DNA of 64,000 nucleotides. Source: Actinoplanes cyaneus (GTDB taxonomy: Bacteria > Actinomycetota > Actinomycetes > Mycobacteriales > Micromonosporaceae). The stretch lies in the NCBI RefSeq assembly GCF_016862095.1, contig NZ_BOMH01000041.1, positions 62,001-126,000 on the forward strand, in the 5' to 3' direction. A program made the position numbers and the translations under genes. Each line of letters starts with the position of its first letter. Position 1 is the stretch's first letter. The notes beneath the pieces were generated by a model that made no database searches, had not been told where the DNA came from, and saw only the letters and a list, made by a program, of their open reading frames with translations. Positions 27,212 through 34,930 of this stretch are shown here, piece by piece.

Positions 27212-28486
27212 TCACCTGGTCCCGGCCGTGCGCAGGGTGGCCAGGACCAGAGCGCGGGCCACCGTGACGATCTCGCTGACGTTCACCTGTTCCCGCGGGC
27301 CATGGGCCAGGCGTACGTCGCCCGGGCCGTACTGCAGGGTCGGGATTCCCGCCCCGGCGTAGAGTCGCAGGTCACTGCCGTACGGCGCGCCCCGCTCCGC
27401 CGGCCGCGGACCGCCCGTGACGTCGGCGTGCGCGTCGGCGACCAGCGCCGCGAGCGGGTGCCCGGCCGGCAACCGTCCACTGGCGAACTGCCCACCGGGC
27501 CACGTCACGGTCGCCGGGTGCTCGCTGAGCCACGGGTCGCCGGAGCAGGCCTCGGCGACGCAGGCTTCCAGGTCGGCGCGCGCCAGGGCCGGGTCCTCCC
27601 CCAGCCGGACGCCGAGCCGCCCTTCGGCGACGAGCAGATCGGGCACGCTGCTGGCCCAGTCGCCGGATCGGACCGTGCCGACCGACAGCGGATAGGCGAC
27701 GGGATACTCCGCCATCAGCGGGTCGGCACCGTCGTTGCGGCGTTCCTCCAGGCGCGCCAGGGCGTGGTGGATCGGCAGGTACGCGTCGATCGCGCTGACC
27801 CCGGCGTACCGGGTGCTGCCGTGCGTCGCCCGCCCCGGCACCTCGATACGGAACGTCAGCGCACCGGCGTTCGCGATCATCAGCGCGCCGCTGGTCGGCT
27901 CGGTGATGATGCACGCGTCCCCGGTGTGCCCGCGTTCCAGCGTGCCGAACGCGCCGAGCCCGCCGTCCTCCTCGCTGACCACGAAGTGCGTCGCCACCCG
28001 CCCGCGCAGCCGCACGCCGGCCGCGCGGACCGCCGCCAGGGCGGCCAGGATCGCCACCACGCCGGCCTTCATGTCGCATGCGCCCCGGCCGTGCACGACG
28101 TCGCCGGCCACCCTCGGCCGGAAGGGGTCCCCGGCCCACTGCGCGAGGTCCCCCGGCGGTACGACGTCGGCGTGCCCCTGCAGGACCAGCGTCGGCCCGT
28201 CGCCACTGTCCCGGGTGACGCCCACCAGCCCCCACGCCTCGGTCCGCGGTGCCTCCGTGCCGGGGAAACCGGCGTGCGCCCGCAGCCCGGGAAGATCCAT
28301 GGACCACAGGTCGACGTCCAGGTCCAGCCGTCGCAGATGCCCGGCCAGCACGTGCTGCAGCTCGGACTCGGCGTCGGTTCCGGTCACGCTCGGCACGGCC
28401 AGCAGATCCAGCAGGGTTCCGGCGATCGCTGTCTCGTCCACCGCGGCCAGCGCGGCCGCCTCCACGTCGCTGATGTCCGCCGTCAT
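27212..28486 (-). CDS. M20-family metallopeptidase (ArgE/DapE/CPG2 type)
   Basis: A cytoplasmic zinc amidohydrolase/peptidase of 424 residues. Metal ligands and base are visible in LVLQGHADVVPPGD, GRGACDMKAG and VSEEDGG; the dimerisation lid domain lies about residues 210-320 (ATHGSTRYAGVSAID). The substrate (N-acyl amino acid or dipeptide) cannot be told. The 27089-27211 gap to the deacetylase is empty; the upstream gap to 28580 separates it from the divergent MEDS operon. Confidence 0.92.
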   Translation of the reverse strand: MTADISDVEAAALAAVDETAIAGTLLDLLAVPSVTGTDAESELQHVLAGHLRRLDLDVDLWSMDLPGLRAHAGFPGTEAPRTEAWGLVGVTRDSGDGPTLVLQGHADVVPPGDLAQWAGDPFRPRVAGDVVHGRGACDMKAGVVAILAALAAVRAAGVRLRGRVATHFVVSEEDGGLGAFGTLERGHTGDACIITEPTSGALMIANAGALTFRIEVPGRATHGSTRYAGVSAIDAYLPIHHALARLEERRNDGADPLMAEYPVAYPLSVGTVRSGDWASSVPDLLVAEGRLGVRLGEDPALARADLEACVAEACSGDPWLSEHPATVTWPGGQFASGRLPAGHPLAALVADAHADVTGGPRPAERGAPYGSDLRLYAGAGIPTLQYGPGDVRLAHGPREQVNVSEIVTVARALVLATLRTAGTR

Positions 28487-28579
28487 CGCGGCACGCTCCC
28501 CGCCCGGATGTGTTTCCCCACGCCGGAGACCCTACGTTCCCGCGGGGCGGGCGTGAAGGTCACGAGGTAGGCTGCGACG

Positions 28580-29413
28580 ATGCGGTTGTCGGGGGTCGTC
28601 GACACGGTCGGCGGGCTGGGCCTGCACGATCACGTCGGCTGGGCTTTCACCCTGGCCGACGACTTCCGCGCGATCGCCGGGCAGTTCCTCGCCGACGGGC
28701 TCTCCCGGCGGGAGCGGGTCATCTACGTCGCCGGCGCCGGGACCGGCGTGCCGGCCGGCCTGAACAGCGCCGTGGCCAGCGGTCAGGCCGAGGTCACCTC
28801 GGTCGCGGCGATGTATGGCGCGGGTGAGCCCGTCGAGGCGGAACGGCAGATCGGCACGTTCGCCGACGCGGTCGAGCGGGCGCTGGCCGACGGGTGGGCC
28901 GGGCTGCGGGTCGCGGCCGACGCCACCTCGCTCGTCCGCACCGAGCGGCAACGCGCCGCCTGGATGCGCTACGAGCACCTCGTCGACGCGTTCATCGCCG
29001 GGACGCCGATCGCCGGGCTGTGCGGGTTCGACCGCCGGGTCCTCGGCGAGGCGGCTCTGGCTGAGGTGTCGTGCCTGCATCCGGCGCTGACCCCGGATTC
29101 CAGCGAGTTCCGGCTCTACTCCGCGCCCGGCCCGGCCGCCGGGTTCGCGCTGGCCGGTGAGATCGACCCGGGCAACCGGCCAACCCTGGCCACCGTGCTG
29201 CGCGAGGCGCACCCGGCTCCGCGCGACGGCCGGATCACGGTCGACGCCACGGCGCTGACCTTCATCGACCACCGCAGCTTGGCCCTGCTCGCTGAGTACG
29301 CGACGGCCCGGGGCGTGACCGCGGTGGTCCAGGCACGGCCCGGCAGTGTGACGACGATGATCGCCGACCTCGTTCCGATGGGCGGTCTGGAAGTGCAGGT
29401 GGTGTCCCCATGA
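28580..29413 (+). CDS. MEDS-STAS domain protein (putative anti-anti-sigma factor)
   Basis: 277 residues. The N-terminal ~170 residues match the MEDS/DcmR sensory domain (DHVGWAFTLADDFRAIAGQFLADGLSRRERVIYV). The C-terminal ~90 residues are a STAS domain (GFALAGEIDPGNRPTLATVL, then ITVDATALTFIDHRSLALL, where Asp-His-Arg-Ser covers the usual phospho-acceptor serine). MEDS domains are proposed to sense small organic compounds. Its stop overlaps the next start (ATGA), so it forms a sensing partner-switch with the downstream MEDS-kinase. Confidence 0.88.
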   Translation: MRLSGVVDTVGGLGLHDHVGWAFTLADDFRAIAGQFLADGLSRRERVIYVAGAGTGVPAGLNSAVASGQAEVTSVAAMYGAGEPVEAERQIGTFADAVERALADGWAGLRVAADATSLVRTERQRAAWMRYEHLVDAFIAGTPIAGLCGFDRRVLGEAALAEVSCLHPALTPDSSEFRLYSAPGPAAGFALAGEIDPGNRPTLATVLREAHPAPRDGRITVDATALTFIDHRSLALLAEYATARGVTAVVQARPGSVTTMIADLVPMGGLEVQVVSP

Positions 29414-30360
29414 GATCCGGCGCGGCGGCGGGTCATCCCGGCTATTTCCACGAGACGGCGTTCTACGATTCCGCGGAGCAGTTCCTCGGCGTGATCGTGC
29501 CGTTCTTCGCCGACGGACTGGCCGCGGGCGAGCCCGTGATCTCCGCGTTCGCCCCGGGGAACCAGAGCCTGGTCCGGGACGTCTTCGGCACCGGCAGCGG
29601 CATCCGGTTCCTCGACGGCGGCGAGCACTACTCCCGGCCGGCCACCGCTATCCGGGGCTACCAGGCGCTCTTCGGGGAGTATGTGACGCGCGGCGCCCCG
29701 CAGATCCGCGTGGCCGGCGACGTCCCGCACCCCGGGCTCGGCGCGCCGTGGGACTGGTGGGCGCGGTATGAGGCCGTCGTCAACCACGCCTACCACGACT
29801 TCCCGGTGTGGGGCATCTGCCCGTACGACACCCGCACCGCCCCGGCGGACGTCGTCGCCGAGGTCCGCCGCACCCACCCGCACGTCGCGAACGCGCACCG
29901 GCACACCGACAACCCGGCGTTCGAGGATCCGGCCGAGTTCTTGCGCGCCCGCTCGGACACCTGGCGCGACCCGCTCGAGCAGGGCCGGCCCGCTCTGGAG
30001 GTGACCGGGCCGACCACCGCGCAGGCACGGGCCACCGTCGCCCGGGCCGCCGGTGACCTGCCCGCCGAGGATCTCAACGGCCTGCTCCTGGCGGTGAGCG
30101 AGGCGGTCACCAACGCGCTGATCCACGGGCTGGCGCCGGTCACCCTGCGGGTCTGGCCGGGGCCGCGGCGCGTCGTCGTGACCGTGACCGACGCGGGGCC
30201 CGGGCCCCGGGCGCCCTACGCCGGTCTGCTGCCCGCGGAACGGCCGGCCGGCAACGGCGGGCTCGGTTTGTGGATCAGTCATCAGATGTGCGCGTTCGTC
30301 GGCATGCACCGTGGGCGGGAGGGCTTCACCATCCGCCTCATCGCCGGCGACCTGACCTGA
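29410..30360 (+). CDS. MEDS-HATPase protein (putative anti-sigma factor/serine kinase)
   Basis: 316 residues. An N-terminal MEDS domain (HETAFYDSAEQFLGVIVPFFADGLAAGEPVISAF) is joined to an RsbW/SpoIIAB-like ATPase. That domain shows LLLAVSEAVTNALIHG (N box), VTVTDAGPGP (G1) and GNGGLGLWISHQMC (G2). Such kinases phosphorylate the STAS partner and may bind a sigma factor. No sigma gene is adjacent, so the output target is elsewhere. It is translationally coupled to the MEDS-STAS gene. Confidence 0.9.
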   Translation: MRSGAAAGHPGYFHETAFYDSAEQFLGVIVPFFADGLAAGEPVISAFAPGNQSLVRDVFGTGSGIRFLDGGEHYSRPATAIRGYQALFGEYVTRGAPQIRVAGDVPHPGLGAPWDWWARYEAVVNHAYHDFPVWGICPYDTRTAPADVVAEVRRTHPHVANAHRHTDNPAFEDPAEFLRARSDTWRDPLEQGRPALEVTGPTTAQARATVARAAGDLPAEDLNGLLLAVSEAVTNALIHGLAPVTLRVWPGPRRVVVTVTDAGPGPRAPYAGLLPAERPAGNGGLGLWISHQMCAFVGMHRGREGFTIRLIAGDLT

Positions 30361-30470
30361 GCTCCTGGGCCTGTCGCGGTCCCGGTTGCGCGCTTCGGGC
30401 GGAACCAGCAGCGGGGGTTGCGCGGGATCCGCACCGGGCGGAACGCCGCGGGCCGCGGGTCGCGGTGCGT

Positions 30471-30489
30471 CGTGCTGCTGAACAGCACG
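30471..30489. repeat. small inverted repeat CGTGCTG-N5-CAGCACG
   Basis: A perfect 7-bp dyad with a 5-nt loop in the gap between the MEDS operon and the flavoprotein monooxygenase. It may be an operator or part of the terminator of the upstream operon; no T-run follows. Confidence 0.45.
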
Positions 30490-30578
30490 GCTCCCGGGCG
30501 CGTCATGTCGCTGGACAGGACGGCGCTCGGGCTTGTAGTTTGCTGGCGACCGTGACACCACCCGGGGAGGTGAGATCC

Positions 30579-30632
30579 ATGACCGTTGCAACGACGTGGG
30601 TGCTCCCCCTGCCGTCACGGCCGGGCGGCTGA
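30579..30632 (+). CDS. possible leader peptide upstream of the monooxygenase
   Basis: A 17-codon frame, MTVATTWVLPLPSRPGG, starts at ATG 30579 with a strong GGGGAGG 8 nt upstream and ends 49 bp before the monooxygenase start. Its end lies inside a dyad (CGTCA...TGACG with inner GCCG/CGGC, 30613-30634). A second stem, CGGGAG/CTCCCG (about 30644-30667), abuts the monooxygenase ribosome site. The arrangement looks like translation-dependent attenuation, but coding is not proven. Confidence 0.4.
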   Translation: MTVATTWVLPLPSRPGG

Positions 30633-30681
30633 CGTAAGGGTCGCCGGGAGCGCCGAAACGCACTCCCGAAAGGCACGACCC

Positions 30682-32142
30682 ATGTTTGACGTGATCATCG
30701 CCGGCTGTGGTCCGACCGGCGCGACACTCGCCGCCGAATTGCGACTTCATGACGTACGGGTTCTGGTCCTGGACAAGGAGACCGAGCCCGCTTCGTCGGT
30801 CCGCATCGTCGGCCTGCACACCCGCAGCCTCGAACTGATGGCCATGCGCGGCCTGCTGGAACGCGTTCTCGAGCAGGGGCGGCGACGACCGGCGGGCGCC
30901 TACTTCGCCGCGATCGACAAACCCGCGCCGGCGGATCTGGACTCCCCGTACGCGATGCTGCTCGGCATCCCGCAGCCGGTCATCGTCCGGCTCCTCGAGG
31001 AGCATGCGACGGCTCGGGGCGCACAGATCCGGCGCGGGGTGACGCTGACCGCTTTCGAGCAGGACGACGACGGGGTGACGGTCACGCTCACCGGTGGGGA
31101 GCAATGGCGTACGCGCTATCTCGTGGGTTGTGACGGCGCCCGCAGCACGGTCCGCAAACTGCTCGGCGTCGGTTTCCCCGGCGAGCCGTCACGCTCCGAG
31201 ACGCTGATGGGCGAATTGGCGGCGAGCGCGCCGCCTCAGGAGATCGCGGCGAAGGTGGCCGGGATCCGGGAGACCGACAAACGGTTCATGGTCATGCCCG
31301 CCGGCCCCGGCTCCTATCGGGTCATCATTCCCGCCGCGGGTCTCGCCGGCCGCACGGAACCGCCCACGCTCGACGATTTCCGGCAGCAGTTGCGGGCGAT
31401 CGCGGGAACGGATTTCGGTGTGCATTCCGCGCGCTGGCTGTCCCGTTTCGGCGACGCCACCCGGCTGGCCGACCGTTATCGGGTCGGGCGGGTCCTGCTG
31501 GCCGGCGACGCGGCGCACATCCACCCGCCCATCGGTGGGCAGGGCCTCAACCTGGGTGTCCAGGACGCGTTCAACCTGGGCTGGAAGCTGGCCGCTCAGG
31601 TCCGCGGGTGGGCGCCGGAGACACTGCTCGACTCCTACCACGCGGAACGCCATCCGGTCGCCGCGGACGTGCTGGACAACACCCGCGCCCAGACCGCGTT
31701 GCTGTCCGACGATCCGGGGGCGCGGGCCGCGCGGCGGCTGCTCACCGAGCTGATGGACTTCGACGAGGTGAACCGCCACCTGGTCGGGAAGATCAGCGGG
31801 ATCGGCGTGCGTTACGACTTCGGCAAGGGTCCCGGCCTGCTCGGCCGCCGCCTGCCCGACCTCGACGTGAAGGACGGCCGTCTCTACGATCTGCTGCACC
31901 GGGGCCGCGGCCTGCTGCTGGACCGCACCGGGCGCCTGACCACCGGCGGCTGGTCGGACCGGGTCGACGAGCTCGCCGATCCGGCCGCGGCGCTGGACGT
32001 CCCGGCCGTCCTGGTGCGCCCCGACGGCCACGTGGCGTGGACCGGCGACGATCAACACGACCTGGAGCGGCAACTGGCCCGCTGGTTCGGCGAGGCCCGG
32101 ATGGCGGACGTTCGGGGTGACGATTCGGACCGAGCGCATTAA
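30682..32142 (+). CDS. FAD-dependent monooxygenase, rifampicin-monooxygenase-like
   Basis: A 486-residue class A aromatic flavoprotein hydroxylase: GCGPTGATLAAEL binds FAD, GCDGARSTVRKLLG is the DG motif, and LLAGDAAHIHPPIGGQGLNLGVQDAFNLGWKLA is the GD motif. The segments LGLHTRS-ELMAMRGLLER and GIPQPVIVRLLEEHA resemble rifampicin monooxygenase (Rox/Iri), which inactivates rifamycins. Tetracycline- or polyketide-modifying relatives are alternatives. ATG 30682 follows GAAAGG. It is preceded by a possible leader peptide, in keeping with inducible resistance. Confidence 0.85.
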   Translation: MFDVIIAGCGPTGATLAAELRLHDVRVLVLDKETEPASSVRIVGLHTRSLELMAMRGLLERVLEQGRRRPAGAYFAAIDKPAPADLDSPYAMLLGIPQPVIVRLLEEHATARGAQIRRGVTLTAFEQDDDGVTVTLTGGEQWRTRYLVGCDGARSTVRKLLGVGFPGEPSRSETLMGELAASAPPQEIAAKVAGIRETDKRFMVMPAGPGSYRVIIPAAGLAGRTEPPTLDDFRQQLRAIAGTDFGVHSARWLSRFGDATRLADRYRVGRVLLAGDAAHIHPPIGGQGLNLGVQDAFNLGWKLAAQVRGWAPETLLDSYHAERHPVAADVLDNTRAQTALLSDDPGARAARRLLTELMDFDEVNRHLVGKISGIGVRYDFGKGPGLLGRRLPDLDVKDGRLYDLLHRGRGLLLDRTGRLTTGGWSDRVDELADPAAALDVPAVLVRPDGHVAWTGDDQHDLERQLARWFGEARMADVRGDDSDRAH

Positions 32143-32149
32143 GAAGATG

Positions 32150-32180
32150 TTTTAACTATTAGGACTGTTAACCTTGCGGC
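32150..32180 (+). promoter_or_regulatory. AT-rich dyad upstream of the ThuA-lectin gene
   Basis: TTAAC-TATTAGGACT-GTTAA is an interrupted inverted repeat in a markedly AT-rich island about 85 bp before the start of the secreted ThuA-lectin gene. AT-rich dyads of this sort are common before actinomycete exoenzyme genes; the regulator is unknown. Confidence 0.45.
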
Positions 32181-32256
32181 CGGACGCATCGATACCCGAG
32201 GATGTACGCCAAGCGGCGCCGCCCTCCCCCGCCCCTGCGTCCTCCGAGGTTTCCCC

Positions 32257-33513
32257 GTGGCCCGAAAGCTGCTCCACCGTGTCCTCGTAGCGACCCTCGC
32301 CCTGCTCACCACGGTCACCACCGGCCTGCTGGTGCGCAGTGGCGAGGCGGTCGCCGCCACCCCGTTCAAGGTGCTCGCGTTCTACAACGGCACCTGGGAC
32401 GCCGCGCACATCGACTTCGACAAAGAGGCCCGGGACTGGTTCCCGAAGGCCGGCGCCCAGTACGGCTTCACCTGGGAGGCCACCACCGACTGGAGCCGGC
32501 TGAGCGCCACCGGCCTGGCCGGATACCAGGTGATCATGTTCCTGGACGACGGGCCACCGGCCGAGCGCCGCGCCGCCTTCCAGCAGTACGTGCAGAACGG
32601 CGGCGCCTTCCTCGGCTTCCACGTCAGCGCGTTCACCACCGAGGCGAGCTCGTGGAGCTGGTATTACAACACCTTCCTGGGCTCGGGGAACTTCGCCTCC
32701 AACACCTGGGGCCCGACCGCCGAGACGCTGCGGATCGAGGATCGCGGTCACCCGTCGACGGCCGGTCTCCCGGCGACCATTCAGTCGTCGGTCAGCGAAT
32801 GGTATTCGTGGAGCAACGACCTGCGGCAGAACCCCGACATCGACATTCTCGCCTCGCTCGACGCATCCACGTTCCCGGTCGGCAGTGACCCGAACCAGCA
32901 GTGGCGCAGCGGTTTCTACCCGATCATGTGGACCAACAAGAATTACAAGATGTTGTACGCCAACTTCGGCCACAACGGCATGAACTACGACACCAATACG
33001 CGGACGTCGTCGACGTTCGAGAGTGCCCAGCAGAATCAGTGGCTGATTCAGGGGCTGCTCTGGCTGGGCGGCCAGAGCACGACCACACCCACCCCGGATT
33101 GGCACCCGCTGGTCAACAAGAACAGCGGCAAATGCGTCGACGCCCGTTCCGCCGGAACCACCAACGGCACCGCCATTCAGCAGTACACGTGTAACGGCTC
33201 CACCGCGCAGCAATACCAGCTGGCCCCCACGAGCAACGGTTACGTCCGCATCAACAATCGCGGCAACGCCACCCAGGCTCTCGACGTGACCGACGTTTCC
33301 ACCGCCGACAATGCCAGAATCCAGACCTGGGCGTACGGCGGTGGCGCCAACCAGCAGTGGCAACCTGTCGACGAGGGCAACGGCTATTACCACCTGGTCA
33401 ACCGCAACAGCGGCAAATGCCTGGACGTGCCCGCCGCGAGCAGCGCCGACAGCGTCCAACTCGTCCAGTACACCTGCAACGGAACGGCGGCCCAGAGCTT
33501 CCGCCTGCGGTGA
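32257..33513 (+). CDS. secreted ThuA-domain protein with C-terminal ricin-B lectin
   Basis: 418 residues from GTG 32257 (GAGG upstream). A signal peptide ends near GEAVAATP. Residues ~37-270 are a ThuA-like, glutamine-amidotransferase-fold domain (FKVLAFYNGTWDAAH, GGAFLGFHVSAF, YANFGHNGMNYD). After a short Thr-Pro linker comes a three-fold ricin-B/CBM13 lectin (LVNKNSGKCVDARSAG, then QYTCNGSTAQQYQL, repeated at the end). Probably an extracellular carbohydrate-active protein; the exact reaction is unknown. Confidence 0.88.
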   Translation: MARKLLHRVLVATLALLTTVTTGLLVRSGEAVAATPFKVLAFYNGTWDAAHIDFDKEARDWFPKAGAQYGFTWEATTDWSRLSATGLAGYQVIMFLDDGPPAERRAAFQQYVQNGGAFLGFHVSAFTTEASSWSWYYNTFLGSGNFASNTWGPTAETLRIEDRGHPSTAGLPATIQSSVSEWYSWSNDLRQNPDIDILASLDASTFPVGSDPNQQWRSGFYPIMWTNKNYKMLYANFGHNGMNYDTNTRTSSTFESAQQNQWLIQGLLWLGGQSTTTPTPDWHPLVNKNSGKCVDARSAGTTNGTAIQQYTCNGSTAQQYQLAPTSNGYVRINNRGNATQALDVTDVSTADNARIQTWAYGGGANQQWQPVDEGNGYYHLVNRNSGKCLDVPAASSADSVQLVQYTCNGTAAQSFRLR

Positions 33514-33519
33514 CCGCCG

Positions 33520-33559
33520 GCCGGTCGGTGGCCGAAGTTTCGCCGCACCACCGACCGGC
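33520..33559 (+). terminator. terminator-like hairpin after the ThuA-lectin gene
   Basis: A perfect 12-bp stem GCCGGTCGGTGG / CCACCGACCGGC with a 16-nt loop starts 7 nt after the stop. No T-run follows, as is usual in actinobacteria. Confidence 0.65.
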
Positions 33560-33656
33560 ACCAATCGCGATCGAAACGGTTCAATAGCCGCAGGTGAAAT
33601 CCAGGTGAACAGCACTGCTACGCTGCCCGTTGCCTTACCCCAAGAAAGGACAACGG

Positions 33657-34547
33657 GTGAAGAGACTTTTGAGCATTGCGTCCGTTCTCGGACTCTCCAT
33701 CGGAACCGCCATTGCGGCGGCGGCCCCCGCCTCCGCGGCCACCGACCGGACCGGCGCGGAACGGCTGAACATCCCGAACAGCAGCGCGTGCCGGGCCGGC
33801 CGCACCGTCCTGGAGGGCATGGTGGCGGGGCCGGGCGGCCAGCTCTACATCATCTTCTCCAAGGGCAGCGCCGGGGAGCCGGTCCTGTCCCGATGGCTGC
33901 GTGACGGCTCCACCTGGGACGGCGCGAGCTGGGTCTGCTCCGGGGCGCCGGTCTCCATGCCGGAGCTCGGCCACGGCAACGACCTCGCCTACAACCCGAA
34001 TTACCTGGGTGGTGGCCCGGCGCTGATCGCCACGCAGGGAAGCCAGTCAGCGTTCCCGGACGACGACGTGACGATCGTGCACCTGGGCAGCGACGGATCG
34101 ATCGGCTCCACGCAGGTCGTCGATCTGCCCACGGGCAACATCAGCGGTCTCTGCTACAGCGCGACGGCAGCCGGTGGCGCCGGCAAGTACGCCGCCCGCC
34201 GGCTCGGCAGCCTGTGGACCCACCCCGGTTCCGGCGCGCTGACCAGCGGCTGGACGCTGGTGAAGAGCAACCTGACGTACCACGACAATCGTTCCGACCA
34301 GGGCATCGACTGCTCCGAGAACTACATCTGGAACACCAACTCGATCAACACCAACACGCCGGACACCGGGTGGAACTGGGTCTACCAGTACAACTGGTCC
34401 GGCGGCGATGTGGAGAGCGACATCGGCATTCCGGGAAACAACCTGACCGACGAGATCGAGGACATCACCCACGTCGGCGGTGAGTTCTTCGTCGGCATCA
34501 ACCGCAACGGCGGCCTCGCCGACTCCGTGAAGGTCCTCACCGAGTAG
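33657..34547 (+). CDS. secreted protein of unknown function
   Basis: About 296 residues from GTG 33657 (AGAAAGGA 6 nt upstream), with a signal peptide cleaved near APASAATD. The mature part looks like a beta-rich, possibly propeller-like fold: LEGMVAGPGGQLYIIFSKG, SWVCSGAPVSMPELGHGNDLAYN, ISGLCYSATAAGG, DITHVGGEFFVGINRNGG. Four cysteines could form disulfides. I do not recognise a family. It sits among secreted carbohydrate-active genes, which hints at an extracellular role. Confidence 0.75.
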   Translation: MKRLLSIASVLGLSIGTAIAAAAPASAATDRTGAERLNIPNSSACRAGRTVLEGMVAGPGGQLYIIFSKGSAGEPVLSRWLRDGSTWDGASWVCSGAPVSMPELGHGNDLAYNPNYLGGGPALIATQGSQSAFPDDDVTIVHLGSDGSIGSTQVVDLPTGNISGLCYSATAAGGAGKYAARRLGSLWTHPGSGALTSGWTLVKSNLTYHDNRSDQGIDCSENYIWNTNSINTNTPDTGWNWVYQYNWSGGDVESDIGIPGNNLTDEIEDITHVGGEFFVGINRNGGLADSVKVLTE

Positions 34548-34618
34548 TTCCCGGCCACCACCCCGGTCGCCGTCCGCCAAGTGGACGCCACTCCCGGCAT
34601 CTGGACGCGTCCCGGCCC

Positions 34619-34733
34619 GGCTGGCACTGAGGGTTGCATCAAGGCCGTTCAACACCCCTGAGCACCAGCCGAGAACGTTCGGCTGGTGCTCAGGGCTGTT
34701 TCGGAGCCGGTTTACAACCGTGAGCACCAGCCG
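34619..34733. repeat. tandem alternative hairpins, family B
   Basis: Four alternating arms of the GGCTGGTGCTCAGGG type allow three overlapping hairpins. Arm 34619-34636 pairs imperfectly with 34650-34670. A perfect 17-bp stem joins 34656-34672 to 34679-34695 with a 6-nt loop. A perfect 13-bp stem joins 34680-34692 to 34721-34733. These folds exclude one another. The array starts 71 bp after the secreted-protein stop and resembles those at 9421 and 50871. The rest of the gap to the GH92 gene carries its promoter. Confidence 0.85.
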
Positions 34734-34854
34734 GCGACCCCGCGCCTGCCCGCAAGACCAGCCCCGGCCGACTCGCCGGACCGCACGCCACCGCAACCGG
34801 CAGCCGCGGCCGCGGATCCCAGCGCGCCGGCGGGCCGTTCACGGAGCAGGGCGG

Positions 34855-34883
34855 TTGACACATCGAGATCAGTCGAATAAACC
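34855..34883 (+). promoter_or_regulatory. candidate sigma-70-type promoter for the GH92 gene
   Basis: TTGACA (34855-34860) is a perfect -35 hexamer, followed after 17 nt by TAAACC (34878-34883), a moderate -10. It lies about 48 bp before the preferred GTG start of the mannosidase gene. Confidence 0.5.
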
Positions 34884-34930
34884 TTGTTTCCGATATGTGA
34901 CTGACATCGATGTCACTGTGGAGGCGACGC

